Notes under the pieces: generated by a model
What the model saw: only the letters and a program-made list of their open reading frames with translations
Database searches by the model: none
What the model was told of the DNA's origin: nothing
Shown: positions 45,515-57,722 of the stretch, piece by piece
Layout of the letters: every line of letters begins with the position of its first letter
How positions within the stretch are numbered: the stretch's first letter is position 1
Translations under genes and position numbers: made by a program
DNA from: Desarmillaria ectypa
Taxonomy: Eukaryota; Basidiomycota; Agaricomycetes; Agaricales; Physalacriaceae
DNA: 64,000 nucleotides
Reading direction: 5' to 3'
Assembly: GCA_030407005.1 (NCBI GenBank)
Contig: JAUDYN010000004.1
Span: 3,720,001-3,784,000, forward strand

Positions 45515-47547
45515 TTAAGGGGTTCTACGCCCTATATTCAACCCTGGAACGTTTTTCAAATGCATCATACCAACTGTTTTAGTCTCTATTAATGGAGGGA
45601 GGGCTCTGGTCCATCCCAGACACTCCTGGGCATACAGTGTTGCCTTGTTCACCAGTTCCACCTTATTCCATTTTGTCGTCTTGAGGTTTGAGTTGTAGTA
45701 TCCCAACCAGGCCTGGTAAGCCTGCTCCTTGACCTTGTCATCTATTTTGACCAGAGCCTCGTTTGTGATCGTTCGCAGAGACTCGAGCATCTCTGTAGTA
45801 AGCGATTCTTTTCTAGGGATGGAGATTCCTTGCAGCGCCCGTTGACTGAGGAAAGCCTGTTCATCGGGATCGAGAATCAATGTACCGCGACCAGCCGCGC
45901 CAGCCCTAGCTGTTCTACCTAAACGATGGATGTATTGCTCCCCGTTCACAGGGAGGCCAACTTGGAAGACAGCAGTAACCCTTGGAGAAAAATGTTAAAA
46001 CTTTGGCATCGTGATGTGACTGGAAGTTGTTACCCGGGAAAATCAACACCTCTAGCCGCTACATCGGAACAAAGCAGAATTGCGCTACGCTCAGCTCGGA
46101 ACTTGTCAGAGCTACGCTCGCGCGCTTTCTGGGACAATCGGGAGTGCATTGAAGCGAGTGTTGGGAGACCTTTGATGTTCGATAGTGCGTGAAACGCGGC
46201 ATCGACGTGGCGGGCAGTGGGGAAAAAGATGATCTGTTTCGATGAGCCTTTGTGCATATCTTGATCTTCCTTAATTAAGTGAAGCAGAGTTGGAAGGTGC
46301 TGCGAAAAGGGAGTAATTATATGAGATTGCTCGACTGCGGAGGTTTCGTGTGAGCAAGACGAAGCAAAAAAATGCACTGATTAGAACGTACCATGCTCGT
46401 GAGTAGGTCGTTCATCCTCGTGGATTGTATTGACGAATTTGAATCCTTCTCTTAGTAGTGATTTAGCAACCTAGACGAGCTTGAGTATCGCGGCGTCGTC
46501 GAGCAAAGACACGGCTAACTAACCTGTTGGACGTCTTTGCTTATCGTGGCAGAGAAGTGAAGAGACTGTCTGGGGGTCTTAGGCAGGTATTTTTGAATTT
46601 GGTCTAACTGCGGCTTAAAGCCAACATCCAACAACCGATCGACCTCGTCCAAGATATAGACCTTGAGGTCGGAGAGATGCCGATGGAAACCATGATTTTC
46701 CAGATGGTCAGCCAGACGACCAGGCGTCGCTACGAGGATATCACAGCCTTGGCGATTGAATTTAGCAAGCTCTGCTCGGGGGCTGATATATATGAGGAGC
46801 GGACTTGCAAAATACAGTTGACACTTACTTGTTGCCACCATATACAGTGAAGACTTTCAAGCCGTGAGGGTGGGCAAGGGTGTCTGCCTCCCTAGCAATC
46901 TAAGAAGGGCAAAAGGAAGCATTAAGCACCAGATATCGCATGCTAACCTGACTCAACAATACGCACCTGAATTGCCAATTCCCGAGTCGGCGAGAGCACC
47001 AAGATCGAAACTCCTTTACGAGACCTATTCTTTGATAAAGTCTCGATGGCAGGAAGCAAGAAAGCCAAGGTTTTTCCTTATACACGTTAACATACGTTCG
47101 CAGGAACGAGAATGATGATCTACCGGTTCCGGTTCGGGCTTGTACGAGAAGATCTTGACCAGTCAGTGCATGCTACACACAAGCTTTAGCAAAAGGGAGT
47201 TCCATGAAATCATCAATACACGCACGTCGATTGTTTCGGCTTTCATGATACTAGCAATGAGAAAAGCCCTGTGTTGAGTCGAGTCCCGGATGCTAACCTT
47301 GAACCTGGGTCATGAATCTAAGCGAAATACTGAGCTTGTACACAGATTAAAAAATTTTAACAACATACTCATGCTTTATAGCAGATTTGGACACCTCAGA
47401 GATAGAGAGGCTCTTGAAAGTCCGCTCAGACGTGTCCCCAACAGTTGAGGCCATACCGCGACGAGATAATTGTATCGGAGAGAAGCGATTAATGGTCTTT
47501 GTTCTAGCGTTGAAAATAGGTCTACTGTTTCTCAACAGTCTAAGCAT
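45515..47547 (-). CDS. MSS116: Mitochondrial DEAD-box RNA helicase of the Mss116 type, 515 aa
   Basis: Ten exons on the minus strand (47547-47369, 47317-47298, 47239-47226, 47172-47124, 47076-46967, 46899-46829, 46782-46524, 46470-46392, 46334-46034, 45980-45515) sum to 516 codons including the stop. The N-terminus [17 protein letters not shown] is a mitochondrial presequence. FMTQVQ is the Q motif, carried on a 20-nt exon. ARTGTGKT is Walker A, PTRELAIQ motif Ia, TPGRL motif Ib, DEVD the DEAD-box variant, SAT motif [11 protein letters not shown] motif V and HRLGRTAR motif VI. Exon 3 is only 14 nt and is needed to keep the frame between VQ and ALTGQD. Mss116 relatives help mitochondrial intron splicing and translation by unwinding RNA. 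DEVD instead of DEAD is seen in this subgroup. Confidence 0.94.
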
Positions 47548-47847
47548 TTTTAGTGGGAAAGGTGATCGATTGGACGTCGAAGAATACTTGAAGAAAACTC
47601 AAATTGAAAAGGAAAAAAAGGGGGAGCACGTGGCCTAACGCAGATAGGGGCTAGTATAAAGTCGCTTTAAGGACCGCTACTACTACTACTACTTCTTTCG
47701 CGAATCAGCAAAGAGGAAGAACAATTTAGATTTATGTACAATATATCCCAATGATCAACCATATCCCATTGAAATTCAAATCACGGTCGTTACAGAGGCC
47801 AGGTTCGCCATTTCGCTGCGACAATCAATCAGCCAAATTCTTAGTTT
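47548..47847. other. Short intergenic stretch with a (CTA)5 microsatellite
   Basis: The stretch separates the helicase start from the stop of the GH43-like gene on the same strand. Five CTA units lie at 47677-47691. No frame in it is supported; the open frame at 47387-47638 + overlaps helicase exon 1 in antisense. Confidence 0.6.
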
Positions 47848-49124
47848 TCACATTGTAAGGACAATCCACCTGACAGTAAGGGAAAAAACAGTTCCATGTC
47901 GAGGGTTAGATGGCAAGGTATAACCTGTGCTCATTGTCCATACTCCTGACGAAATGTTATCTGCAAAAAAAAAAATTCCTTCAGAAGCGCCTCTTGTAGA
48001 CGGGCAGTGTGCGAATGAACCTGATTGATAAGGTAGATACCCTTGCACTTCTCCAGCACGATCAGCTATATCATCGACCCAGACATGAAAAAGGGAGGAA
48101 TTGAGATTGTCGACGAAGCATAAGGGCCCTTCAACTTGGCCATGATCAGCGTACCCGATGCCCTCGAAGACAAGCTCCCAGGTACTGAACATGTTCAATG
48201 AGCGCTCTTGGATCACCTTCGTACCATATGCCTTGCTGAACCGATGATAGTAACCTGAGATGGGATCTTTGCAGACGGTGGTATCGATATTGGATGCACC
48301 ACGATCGATCCAAACTTCGGCTTCAGTAAATGTGATGAAATCAGTCGTGTTCGCGTAGAGAAGACGAGAATAAGTGGAGCCGCTATGAGCAGTATCGTTG
48401 GCCGCGAACAAATTGCTTGCCCAGTAGACGATAAAATGCTGGGCGACAGGGTCCCACGTCGCTTCCGGTGCCCAGGACATGCCTGCCTAGAGTGTTCATA
48501 AGTGTGGGCTTCCGCGAAAGAACATTAGCTCGTGACAGACTCGCCTCCGATGGAGAGACTTCCACAAGCCTCTGATCGGACCAAGTTACTAGGTCGGGGG
48601 ACTCCCAAATCGACAGATAGCGGCTTCCATTCCGACTAAGAGTATCCCAGGATTTTCCACTACCGTAGACCTTCAAGTCCGTGGCCACTACATAGAACAC
48701 GCCTGTCGTAGGATGCTGGATGATGTATGGGTCACGAACACCCTTATCTCCAAGTGTTGATGTCAGCACTGGGCTACCGCCATTAACGAGGGACCAAGAG
48801 GCCGGAGTATTCTCATTGCTGACGGCTAGAGGAAATTATTTACCTAGTCCGCACCCGATGAACATAATACAAACCGAAATATATTTGTTCGCCTAATTCA
48901 AAGCTCGACATTGATTCACGTCGAATACCAGCAGAAGCAAAAGCATACCGTTGGAGTATTTCTCCCCGATAAAATAGATAAATCCGTATCCAACCTTTCC
49001 TTCATCTTGCCTCTGGCATTCATGTTGAGCGGATCAAAGCTTGGTAGGATATGAAATAACTTACCCGTTCAAGAAGAGCAGGTACAAGGACACAGCAAGC
49101 CAATAAGACAGTCCAAATAAGCAT
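47848..49124 (-). CDS. Secreted GH43-like five-bladed propeller glycosidase, 333 aa
   Basis: Six exons (49124-49065, 49012-48949, 48892-48875, 48825-48541, 48482-48021, 47960-47848) sum to 334 codons including the stop. Exon 3 is only 18 nt. The N-terminus MLIWTVLLACCVLVPALLER is a signal peptide. GYGFIYFIGEKYSNGEQIYF is the first blade. GVRDPYIIQHPTTGVFYVVA carries the expected catalytic Asp, SWAPEATWDP the second acidic centre, VCKDPISGYYHRF follows, and QVEGPLCF carries the Glu. These match the GH43-like arabinanase/xylosidase fold of fungi. It should act outside the cell on side chains of plant polysaccharides. The intron before the last exon ends in a 12- or 13-T run ahead of GCAG. An AA9 gene lies about 2.4 kb away on the same strand. 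Confidence 0.88.
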
Positions 49125-51563
49125 GGGTGCGTTTGGATGCTACTTCAGCCGTCTGCTTTTAAATTGCAGAGTGCAGTTCATCTGACAAGTCCGGAGATAA
49201 TCATGAGATTTGAAAGGTCATCTCTCTCTTAAAGCCGAGAATCATGAGACCTTCAAGAACATAGGGCTTCCAAATTCCGGACCGTTTCTCATGCGCTTTC
49301 TCGAGCCGTGCAAGTTCTAGATAATCCACAATAGATTGAAACCGGATCTTATAATATTTCCCCGCGAAGCTGCCGCCACTGATCGCCGACCTATGACTGA
49401 TTCGTCAGCATCGAACAACACGCTGGCGTCTCGATAGGATGAAAAACGGGAATTTTCGAAACCTCATGATGATGGTACTGGGTAACCAAGGTAATACGGC
49501 CCGACATAATTGTCCTGCATGGTACCGAACGTCTTCATGAACAGCTTCCGCAACTTGCTCTAGTTCCAGCGAGATGCTTCTACATTTCTTCATGTTTAGT
49601 GGAGGGAAAAGTTCGGCAGGACGGCCGCCGTCAAGGCATCGCACAGTACAGACAAATACATCTGATTAGATTAGATGCTGCGGTACTTCATTTCCTTGCA
49701 TCCAAGCTTTATCACGTCTATAGCGCGACGCGAGTTCTTAAAGAGAAGAGCACCGACTGAGGCATTTAAAACGCTAGAAATTTCTTTGCTCGCTTAAATC
49801 TCCCTCTCTGGACCTAGAACGGGCCAAGGGCTCGTGACCTGTAGGCCCGGTTAAATCAGCTCTTATCACGGCTTTTCAGATGAAAGTTCGTCCTCAAGAC
49901 ACTCTCCAGCTACTGAGTCCCCCCGACGCTTCAACAAGATTGTGACATGGTTCAGGTTACGATTCTCGCGACAGCATCACATACGGATTCATGTCGTACA
50001 TGCCGAGATGTGAGCAGGATCTGTAGAGATGCACGCAAAGTTTTCAGAAGCAAGGTCCTCGATTAAGCATCATAGTCGTCGGCGTTGCGCTTGGTAAATT
50101 AAAGTCTCGTGGCTTTGTTCAGTGGCTAACAAACTTCTTGTCAGTCCTGTGCCATCCTTGCCCCTCGAAATCATGAAACTCATCATATACGAGGCCTAGA
50201 ATCTCCTGCTAAGCACGAAAGCCCGCAAGGCTTTCATGCGCATGCCTGGATGGTGACGTTTATGCGAATATCCTCTCCCAATTGCACATCACCAATTACG
50301 CCTATTTCAAGTATATTTGGTGGCTTATACAAGGCGGAAAATCCACCGCGTGTAAACATCTGGACTTCCAGTTTTATCTCGGGAACTGCTATCGCTCCAT
50401 AACGCTCTACATCAACATTGACTACTCCAGGTATAGGTGTAAGTGTTTGTATGCATTTCACCTTGATTGTACCCTTGGTCCTCGCAAAGATCCTAATCAA
50501 ATGTTACACATACTCCATGTTGTCTGTTTATTCCCCAAATTTTGTAATAATCTGCTGGCTCTCCGCCATATCCACCTTCGATATAATAACCGTTTACCTT
50601 TTGATCCCAATGATTAATCGTATAGATTCCACTCCTTCCCGACAACAGTCATCGATTTGGAGACCACCCACACATAAACGACGATTTCCGCGACTTCCTG
50701 ATCTGATCTATGACTCAGTCAATAACCACCATTATCGTCCGCACAAACACGAACCTTCCTGCTGGGAGTTCCTTGGCGGTTGCTTTACATACGAAAATTG
50801 ACTGTTCGAGGTGGAAATGCCGCTTTAGTCTTTACCATTGCATCACGGATAGACGAACTGGGGTAAATCACTGCTGATGTCGACAGCCAACAGATGATAA
50901 AGGTCCTGCAGCGTTTGGATCTATCTCATTTACGAGGTAAGTGAGCTCGTTTTTCTGGCGACAAGTGCCCATCATTTTCTCACCCAGTGACCCATTGTTT
51001 GCCTCCTGTTCAGAGTGTCAAGGGGAAGGTTGTGACGTTAAAGTCTGACAGAATTGCATACAAGAGAATTCAAAACGAAAGACGGACAAGATTAGAGATT
51101 TCCAGGGGCTTGTATATGATGTAGCCACTGTAGAATGCGTACATCGCGGAGACATCTTGAACTTTGAACGTTGAACATGGAAGGTTCACTATAAACGTAA
51201 GGGTGTGCATCAATATTCGTCGATAGTAAGCAGCGAAGTCCATTGATTGAGTAGTTCTACATTTTTTATGAGTGCGTGATTATGTTAGTAAACAGAGTGA
51301 GACGGAACAACATTCGAGATAGAAATTCCACTCGTGAGGAACAAACAACGCCCCCCTCCCTTTCATGTTGTAATATGCCAATATATTGTTATATCTGTGA
51401 TACCGCGAGCTTACATAGCCATGGTACATTTTCATCACACCCGATATGCCTGCCAATTCAATTGATGCGGTACTACAGCTTGGAACTATGTATAAATTGT
51501 CACCTCGAGGATAGTACGTACCATCGTACAAGCTGAACAAGAAGGTACTATCCTGCGCTGCGC
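49125..51563. other. Unresolved stretch between the GH43-like and AA9 genes
   Basis: Small frames occur on both strands, for example an 80-codon minus frame at 49644-49405 and an 88-codon minus frame at 50500-50234. I could not splice any into a recognised protein. The promoter of the GH43-like gene and the 3' end of the AA9 gene lie at the two ends. The middle may hold a gene of unknown family or remnants. Confidence 0.4.
50234..50500 (-). CDS. Possible C-terminal exon of an unrecognised beta-rich protein
   Basis: The frame encodes a stretch with regular alternation of hydrophobic and polar residues (VERYGAIAVPEIKLEVQMF, ILEIGVIGDVQLGEDIRI), which looks like real beta-sheet coding and not random sequence. 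An acceptor CTGGAGTAG lies within it near 50420 on the minus strand. Upstream minus-strand sequence up to 50.8 kb has a Tyr/Gly-rich frame (GYYIEGGYGGEPADYYKIWG) that could be an earlier exon. I know no family that fits. Confidence 0.25.
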   Translation of the reverse strand: MIRIFARTKGTIKVKCIQTLTPIPGVVNVDVERYGAIAVPEIKLEVQMFTRGGFSALYKPPNILEIGVIGDVQLGEDIRINVTIQACA

Positions 51564-52664
51564 TCACCCTGACCAGACGCTTCCACCAGGAGCAGTGTAA
51601 CTCTGCAAATTGTTGTAGATATTCACCTACGATGGCACATTAGTGCGTGAAGGGTCGATGTCTACAACTGATACGCACAGTGATACCGGGGTCGGACCCC
51701 TTGTAAGCTCCCGGAAGGGCGATAGTGGGCGGCTTTGCGGTTCCGCCACTTGTGATCTTTACCTGGGCGCACCCTTCGTCGAGATGAATCAGTTTATGGT
51801 CTGTAGAGTTCGAAATAACGGACTACTTACCGATGTAGAACTGAGCTCCAGGGTAGCTTTGAGCGACGTGTAGGGCAATCTTCCAGAGAAATATACCTTA
51901 GCAAATGCGGCCAGTACGAGATGAATTACGCACGATCTCTCCTCGAATGAGATATTCTCCAGCAGGAAGAGACGAGGGAATTTTAACGCTGTGCTTGCCT
52001 ACAAATAAACGTCATTGTAAGCCGTGGACATCTGTCGCGCTGAAATTTTTACCGTTATTAGCGTTAACGACGTCAGTCGCCCATTGTTGAGTCGTAGGAT
52101 TCAAAAGACCAGAAGAATAGATCTTGGTCCATACTGATCCCTGTCCATTGAAGGTTGAAGCTGTGCCCGCGGGGGCAATGTAGACTTGCACTGGTCCCTT
52201 GTGGCCCCCGGAGATGGCATCTTCACCTGTTCGCTGGGCATGCTGGTGCCATTCAAGCCTAGGAACGAATGAACCGTATAATCAATATCTCCCTCCTCCA
52301 AAATAAATACAAATCGCACATACGTGATGTTTGCACCTGCGGGAATAGTTGCAGTTGCAACACCAGTGCCAGAAAGTCCATTCACGTTGCAGGTGAGGTC
52401 GGTGGACGTCACGTCCGTCACCGGGTTATTGTTTGGAGTAACACGAATATACTTATTCAGGCCTTGATCAACCTGAGCAAAGGTCAATTCCGTCGGCCAT
52501 GAAACAATGTGGAACGGAAATGCTACGTACGCCATTGATCCACACATACTGCATGGTGACTGTCCGAACATTGTCAATTTATCGAACGACCTTCGAGGTG
52601 ATGAACACTCACAGTGGGCATTGGCAACCGCCGCTGCGGTAAGGATGGATAATACAAGCTTCAT
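51564..52664 (-). CDS. AA9 lytic polysaccharide monooxygenase, 235 aa
   Basis: Eight exons on the minus strand (52664-52613, 52559-52531, 52472-52324, 52258-52053, 51998-51934, 51879-51831, 51773-51679, 51626-51564) sum to 236 codons including the stop. The signal peptide ends ANA, so the mature protein starts with His ([15 protein letters not shown]), the first copper ligand of the histidine brace. The second His is in [26 protein letters not shown] contains the axial Tyr region, and the Cys pair TCN...GCA fits the family disulphide. It ends at VWSG without a carbohydrate-binding module. AA9 enzymes cleave cellulose or hemicellulose oxidatively. Splicing is essential: unspliced reading loses both the first exon junction and the catalytic half. 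Confidence 0.95.
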
Positions 52665-53319
52665 ACTGAGCGTGTATGCACAACTGGGAGATCGACACAA
52701 TGTCGGTGTTCTTTAAATACCATCCATAAAGAAGCCCAGCCGAAGAGACAATTCTGCTCGAGGCAGTCATACACGCCGAGGTTGAGGCGCCATAACGACT
52801 AATTTTCCGAAGATAGGCTACCAGTACCTGTCAGTCCGGAAAGGCTGCGGTAATTTAGCGTTCAGAGGCGCATTGCGGATCAGACTTATGAGCCATTAAT
52901 CAAGTGAATCCGTTCATAGGTCCAGTCACATCGAGACTTTATGCACCGAAAATTAAGCGCACATCATGCGAAACGGGCATTGAACCCACTATGTATCATT
53001 TGGCGCCATTCGTGGGCCCCTTGATGCTGGTAACGACGCTCCGAGAATTGTTTTGAGGGTCAGAGGTTTATCCGCAATAGTGTTTGACAACATGCCTAGA
53101 AAGACAAAGAGTTCGATATCAGAAGTCGCAATAGGCACCAGCTCTCACCTCACTACATCCTCGCATTTCTCAACTTCTGCTGGATCGTCACAATCTCACG
53201 CCCCGTAGGCTGCCAATCAAATACCAAATATCAATTCATACACGAGTTGTACAATTTCGCCTGTGTTAAACGATACAAGATAAGCATTTATTTACAATTA
53301 CAACTTCATCTTATTCTTT
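52665..53319. other. Intergenic stretch upstream of the AA9 gene
   Basis: No frame is supported. The part next to 52664 should be the AA9 promoter; a TTTAAATA-like element on the minus strand lies about 50 bp ahead of the start codon. The part next to 53320 is the 3' side of the P5C dehydrogenase gene. Confidence 0.5.
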
Positions 53320-55494
<2,175 letters not shown>

Positions 55495-55926
55495 TGTTCT
55501 GGTTGTGTGATGGGAGGAAAGAAGATCAAGTACAATAACGAGTCACGGTATAAATATAACAAGGACGCGTTCAGATAGGAGATCAACGGATCACCTTCAG
55601 CCACTTATACGCCACGGCTCGCTCTCCATCAAAATTTCAAAGAAAAGAAGGGATTGAAAGTGCTTACACCTTCGAGAAGTGTTACATTTTGCAGGCCGGA
55701 TCTTGTTGAGGGTCAGATGCTTAAATGCGCTTCTTCCCTTACCATATGGTTATTCGTATCCGGGCCGCTTTTCGACTACTATCTGACCACCCAGCGGCTC
55801 AAGTATAACACGAAAAAATTGGTATTTCATCGTACGCTGTACCTGCTAACATTTTCGTTACCTATGGCGAAAGTAACGGAGTAAAATGCTACAAAGATAC
55901 CCTAGTCTCCTTAACATCCCGCAGCC
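55495..55926. other. Intergenic stretch upstream of the P5C dehydrogenase gene
   Basis: No frame is supported. It should contain the P5C dehydrogenase promoter and the 3' untranslated region of the first BTB gene. Confidence 0.5.
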
Positions 55927-56748
55927 TTATACTGTGAACGGAAGCTCATCAATGTGCTTTTTGAGTGTGAGAAGATCTGCATAAGAGGAAAGCGCCGAAC
56001 GGGCACAACAGTTGTACTGGGAGGATTGGGAAGGTGGGACGTTCTTCTGCAGAAATTCCGGACGGAAAATGACATCGGTGCTGGGTCTCTCAGCCAATTC
56101 TTTTTTGGCCGCCACTATAAACGCGATCCACCATCTGGCCGGGGAGCAACTATAACCGTCACACTTATATCGATTGGGTGCGAGCATGTTCTGTATGGCA
56201 CGCGAGTGGCGATTGTGTAGGTCGAGCAACCGATGGTAATCGTAAGCGGTGATATATTTCAAGTCCTCGGACAATGGACAGTCAAGGACATTCTTCTTCA
56301 ACGTGTATTTAGCCGCAATCTTGAGCTCCTCCTGTAGATCAAATCGCGCAGCAATCGCATACACGCGTAAAGGCTCATTCTCCACGTGTTCGGAGAGAAC
56401 AAGCTGCTTCCTAAGAGAGTCGATGGCAGCATCGATATCCAGTTTCTTCGCAGCCTTGAGGACAGGGACAAGTTCGTCCAATGATGAAATGGTGGGGTTG
56501 GGAACGGGGTAGATGAACTGCAGCAACGCAAACACAACCCCCGAAGACTCTATCATGTCCACGACGGGTAGGGCGTCATTGGCAGCTTTGGGTTGTGGCA
56601 GCTTGACCATAATTTTGAAGACAGAGGAAGCAGCCGACAAGATACACTTGTGTACCGCAAACTGTCTCTTCTGGTCATCTCCGCCAGCAAGGACAATATC
56701 AGCATCGGAGAAATTGAATTCAAGAACAGACTGTGTGTGCGACGACAT
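55927..56748 (-). CDS. BTB/POZ-domain protein, tandem copy 1, 273 aa
   Basis: A single exon. The start MSSHTQSVLEFNFSDADIVL was chosen because it aligns with the start of the neighbouring copy and gives the same length of 273 aa; upstream in-frame ATGs exist. The N-terminal 110 residues are a BTB fold (DADIVLAGGDDQKRQFAVHK then CILSAASSVF). The middle is helical with NVLDCPLSEDLKYITAYDYH. The C-terminal third has a Cys/Trp patch (YSCSPARWW) and KKHIDELPFTV at the end. This is a very expanded family in mushroom-forming fungi, often without a known partner; BTB proteins usually bridge to Cullin-3 ligases or other complexes. It is 119 bp downstream of copy 2. Confidence 0.9.
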   Translation of the reverse strand: MSSHTQSVLEFNFSDADIVLAGGDDQKRQFAVHKCILSAASSVFKIMVKLPQPKAANDALPVVDMIESSGVVFALLQFIYPVPNPTISSLDELVPVLKAAKKLDIDAAIDSLRKQLVLSEHVENEPLRVYAIAARFDLQEELKIAAKYTLKKNVLDCPLSEDLKYITAYDYHRLLDLHNRHSRAIQNMLAPNRYKCDGYSCSPARWWIAFIVAAKKELAERPSTDVIFRPEFLQKNVPPSQSSQYNCCARSALSSYADLLTLKKHIDELPFTV

Positions 56749-56867
56749 GGTGGTGGTGGTAGGAGACATGATTATCGATAAAAATTCGATAGAAACCATC
56801 GTTTCACCCACGTGCTGTATGCGGATGGCAGGAAATCTACAGGGCGATAAACTCGGCATTCTGCTGC

Positions 56868-57689
56868 CTACACCGTAAAGGGAAGTGCATCAATTCTCTC
56901 CTTTGCTTCTTCCAAGATTGGAAGAGAATTGTACACACTGGCGCGACACTGATAGCACTCACTGACGCAGGAAGATATGAAAGGCAAACTGAAAATAACG
57001 TCGGTCGAAGGTCTTTCTGCCAATTCCGCCTTAGCCGCCCTCTCATAATTGGACCACCACCAACCATGACAACTACGACACTGAGCCCTAGCCGTTTGCG
57101 GCAGCGTCAAAGCTTCTTGGGTTGCTCGAGCATGGCGCCGATACAAATCGAGCAAACGGTGATAGTCATAAGCTGTGATGTACTTCAAGTCCTCAGAGAG
57201 GGGACAATCAAGGACGTTCTTCTTCAACGTGTATTTAGCAGCAACTTTGAGCTCTTCTTGAAGGTCATATCGACCAGCGATTGCGTAGACACGCAACGGA
57301 TCTTTGGTGAGATTCTTGGTAGAAACGAGCTGCTCGCGAAGCGAATCGACAGCGACGACAATTTCGTACTTTTTGGCCGCTTCGAGCACAGGGACAAGTT
57401 TACCCAAAGAGGGTATAATAGGGTTAGGGACAGGATAGATGTACTGTAAGAGTGTGTACAGGATGATCGCGTCCTCTGACATGTCAATGGAGGGTATGTC
57501 GACGTCGGTTGCTTGTGCGGCAGGAGGCTGTGGCAGCAAGAACATGTCTCTAAAGAAGGGGGACGCTGCGGACAGTATACATTTGTGAACGGCAAACCGT
57601 CTTTGCTGATTGCTAGAATCCCCCGCACTGAGCACGATGTCGGCATCAGCGAAATTGAATTTAAGGACAGACTGTATGTGCGACGACAT
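56868..57689 (-). CDS. BTB/POZ-domain protein, tandem copy 2, 273 aa
   Basis: A single exon with the same layout as copy 1: MSSHIQSVLKFNFADADIVL, then FAVHKCILSAASPFFRDMF, then the block LKKNVLDCPLSEDLKYITAY identical to copy 1, then a Cys/Trp patch QCRSCHGWWW and a tail ending ERIDALPFTV. The first copy has lost some of the Cys spacing and has longer changes in the last third. The start codon lies only 33 bp after the stop of the cyclophilin gene on the same strand. Its promoter must therefore lie in the cyclophilin 3' region or coding part. Confidence 0.92.
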   Translation of the reverse strand: MSSHIQSVLKFNFADADIVLSAGDSSNQQRRFAVHKCILSAASPFFRDMFLLPQPPAAQATDVDIPSIDMSEDAIILYTLLQYIYPVPNPIIPSLGKLVPVLEAAKKYEIVVAVDSLREQLVSTKNLTKDPLRVYAIAGRYDLQEELKVAAKYTLKKNVLDCPLSEDLKYITAYDYHRLLDLYRRHARATQEALTLPQTARAQCRSCHGWWWSNYERAAKAELAERPSTDVIFSLPFISSCVSECYQCRASVYNSLPILEEAKERIDALPFTV

Positions 57690-57722
57690 ATTGGTGGTGG
57701 TGAAAGATGATTATCGACAAAA

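Noticed and set aside
47240..47297. A broken frame in the helicase between the Q motif and Walker A
   Set aside because: It first looked like a frameshift with a TAG acceptor at CATTGCTAG. Using the acceptor ATGAAAG joins VQ to AETID in frame and restores normal spacing.
52269..52716. Plus-strand frames across the AA9 gene
   Set aside because: They are antisense shadows; the minus-strand spliced model accounts for all conserved AA9 motifs.
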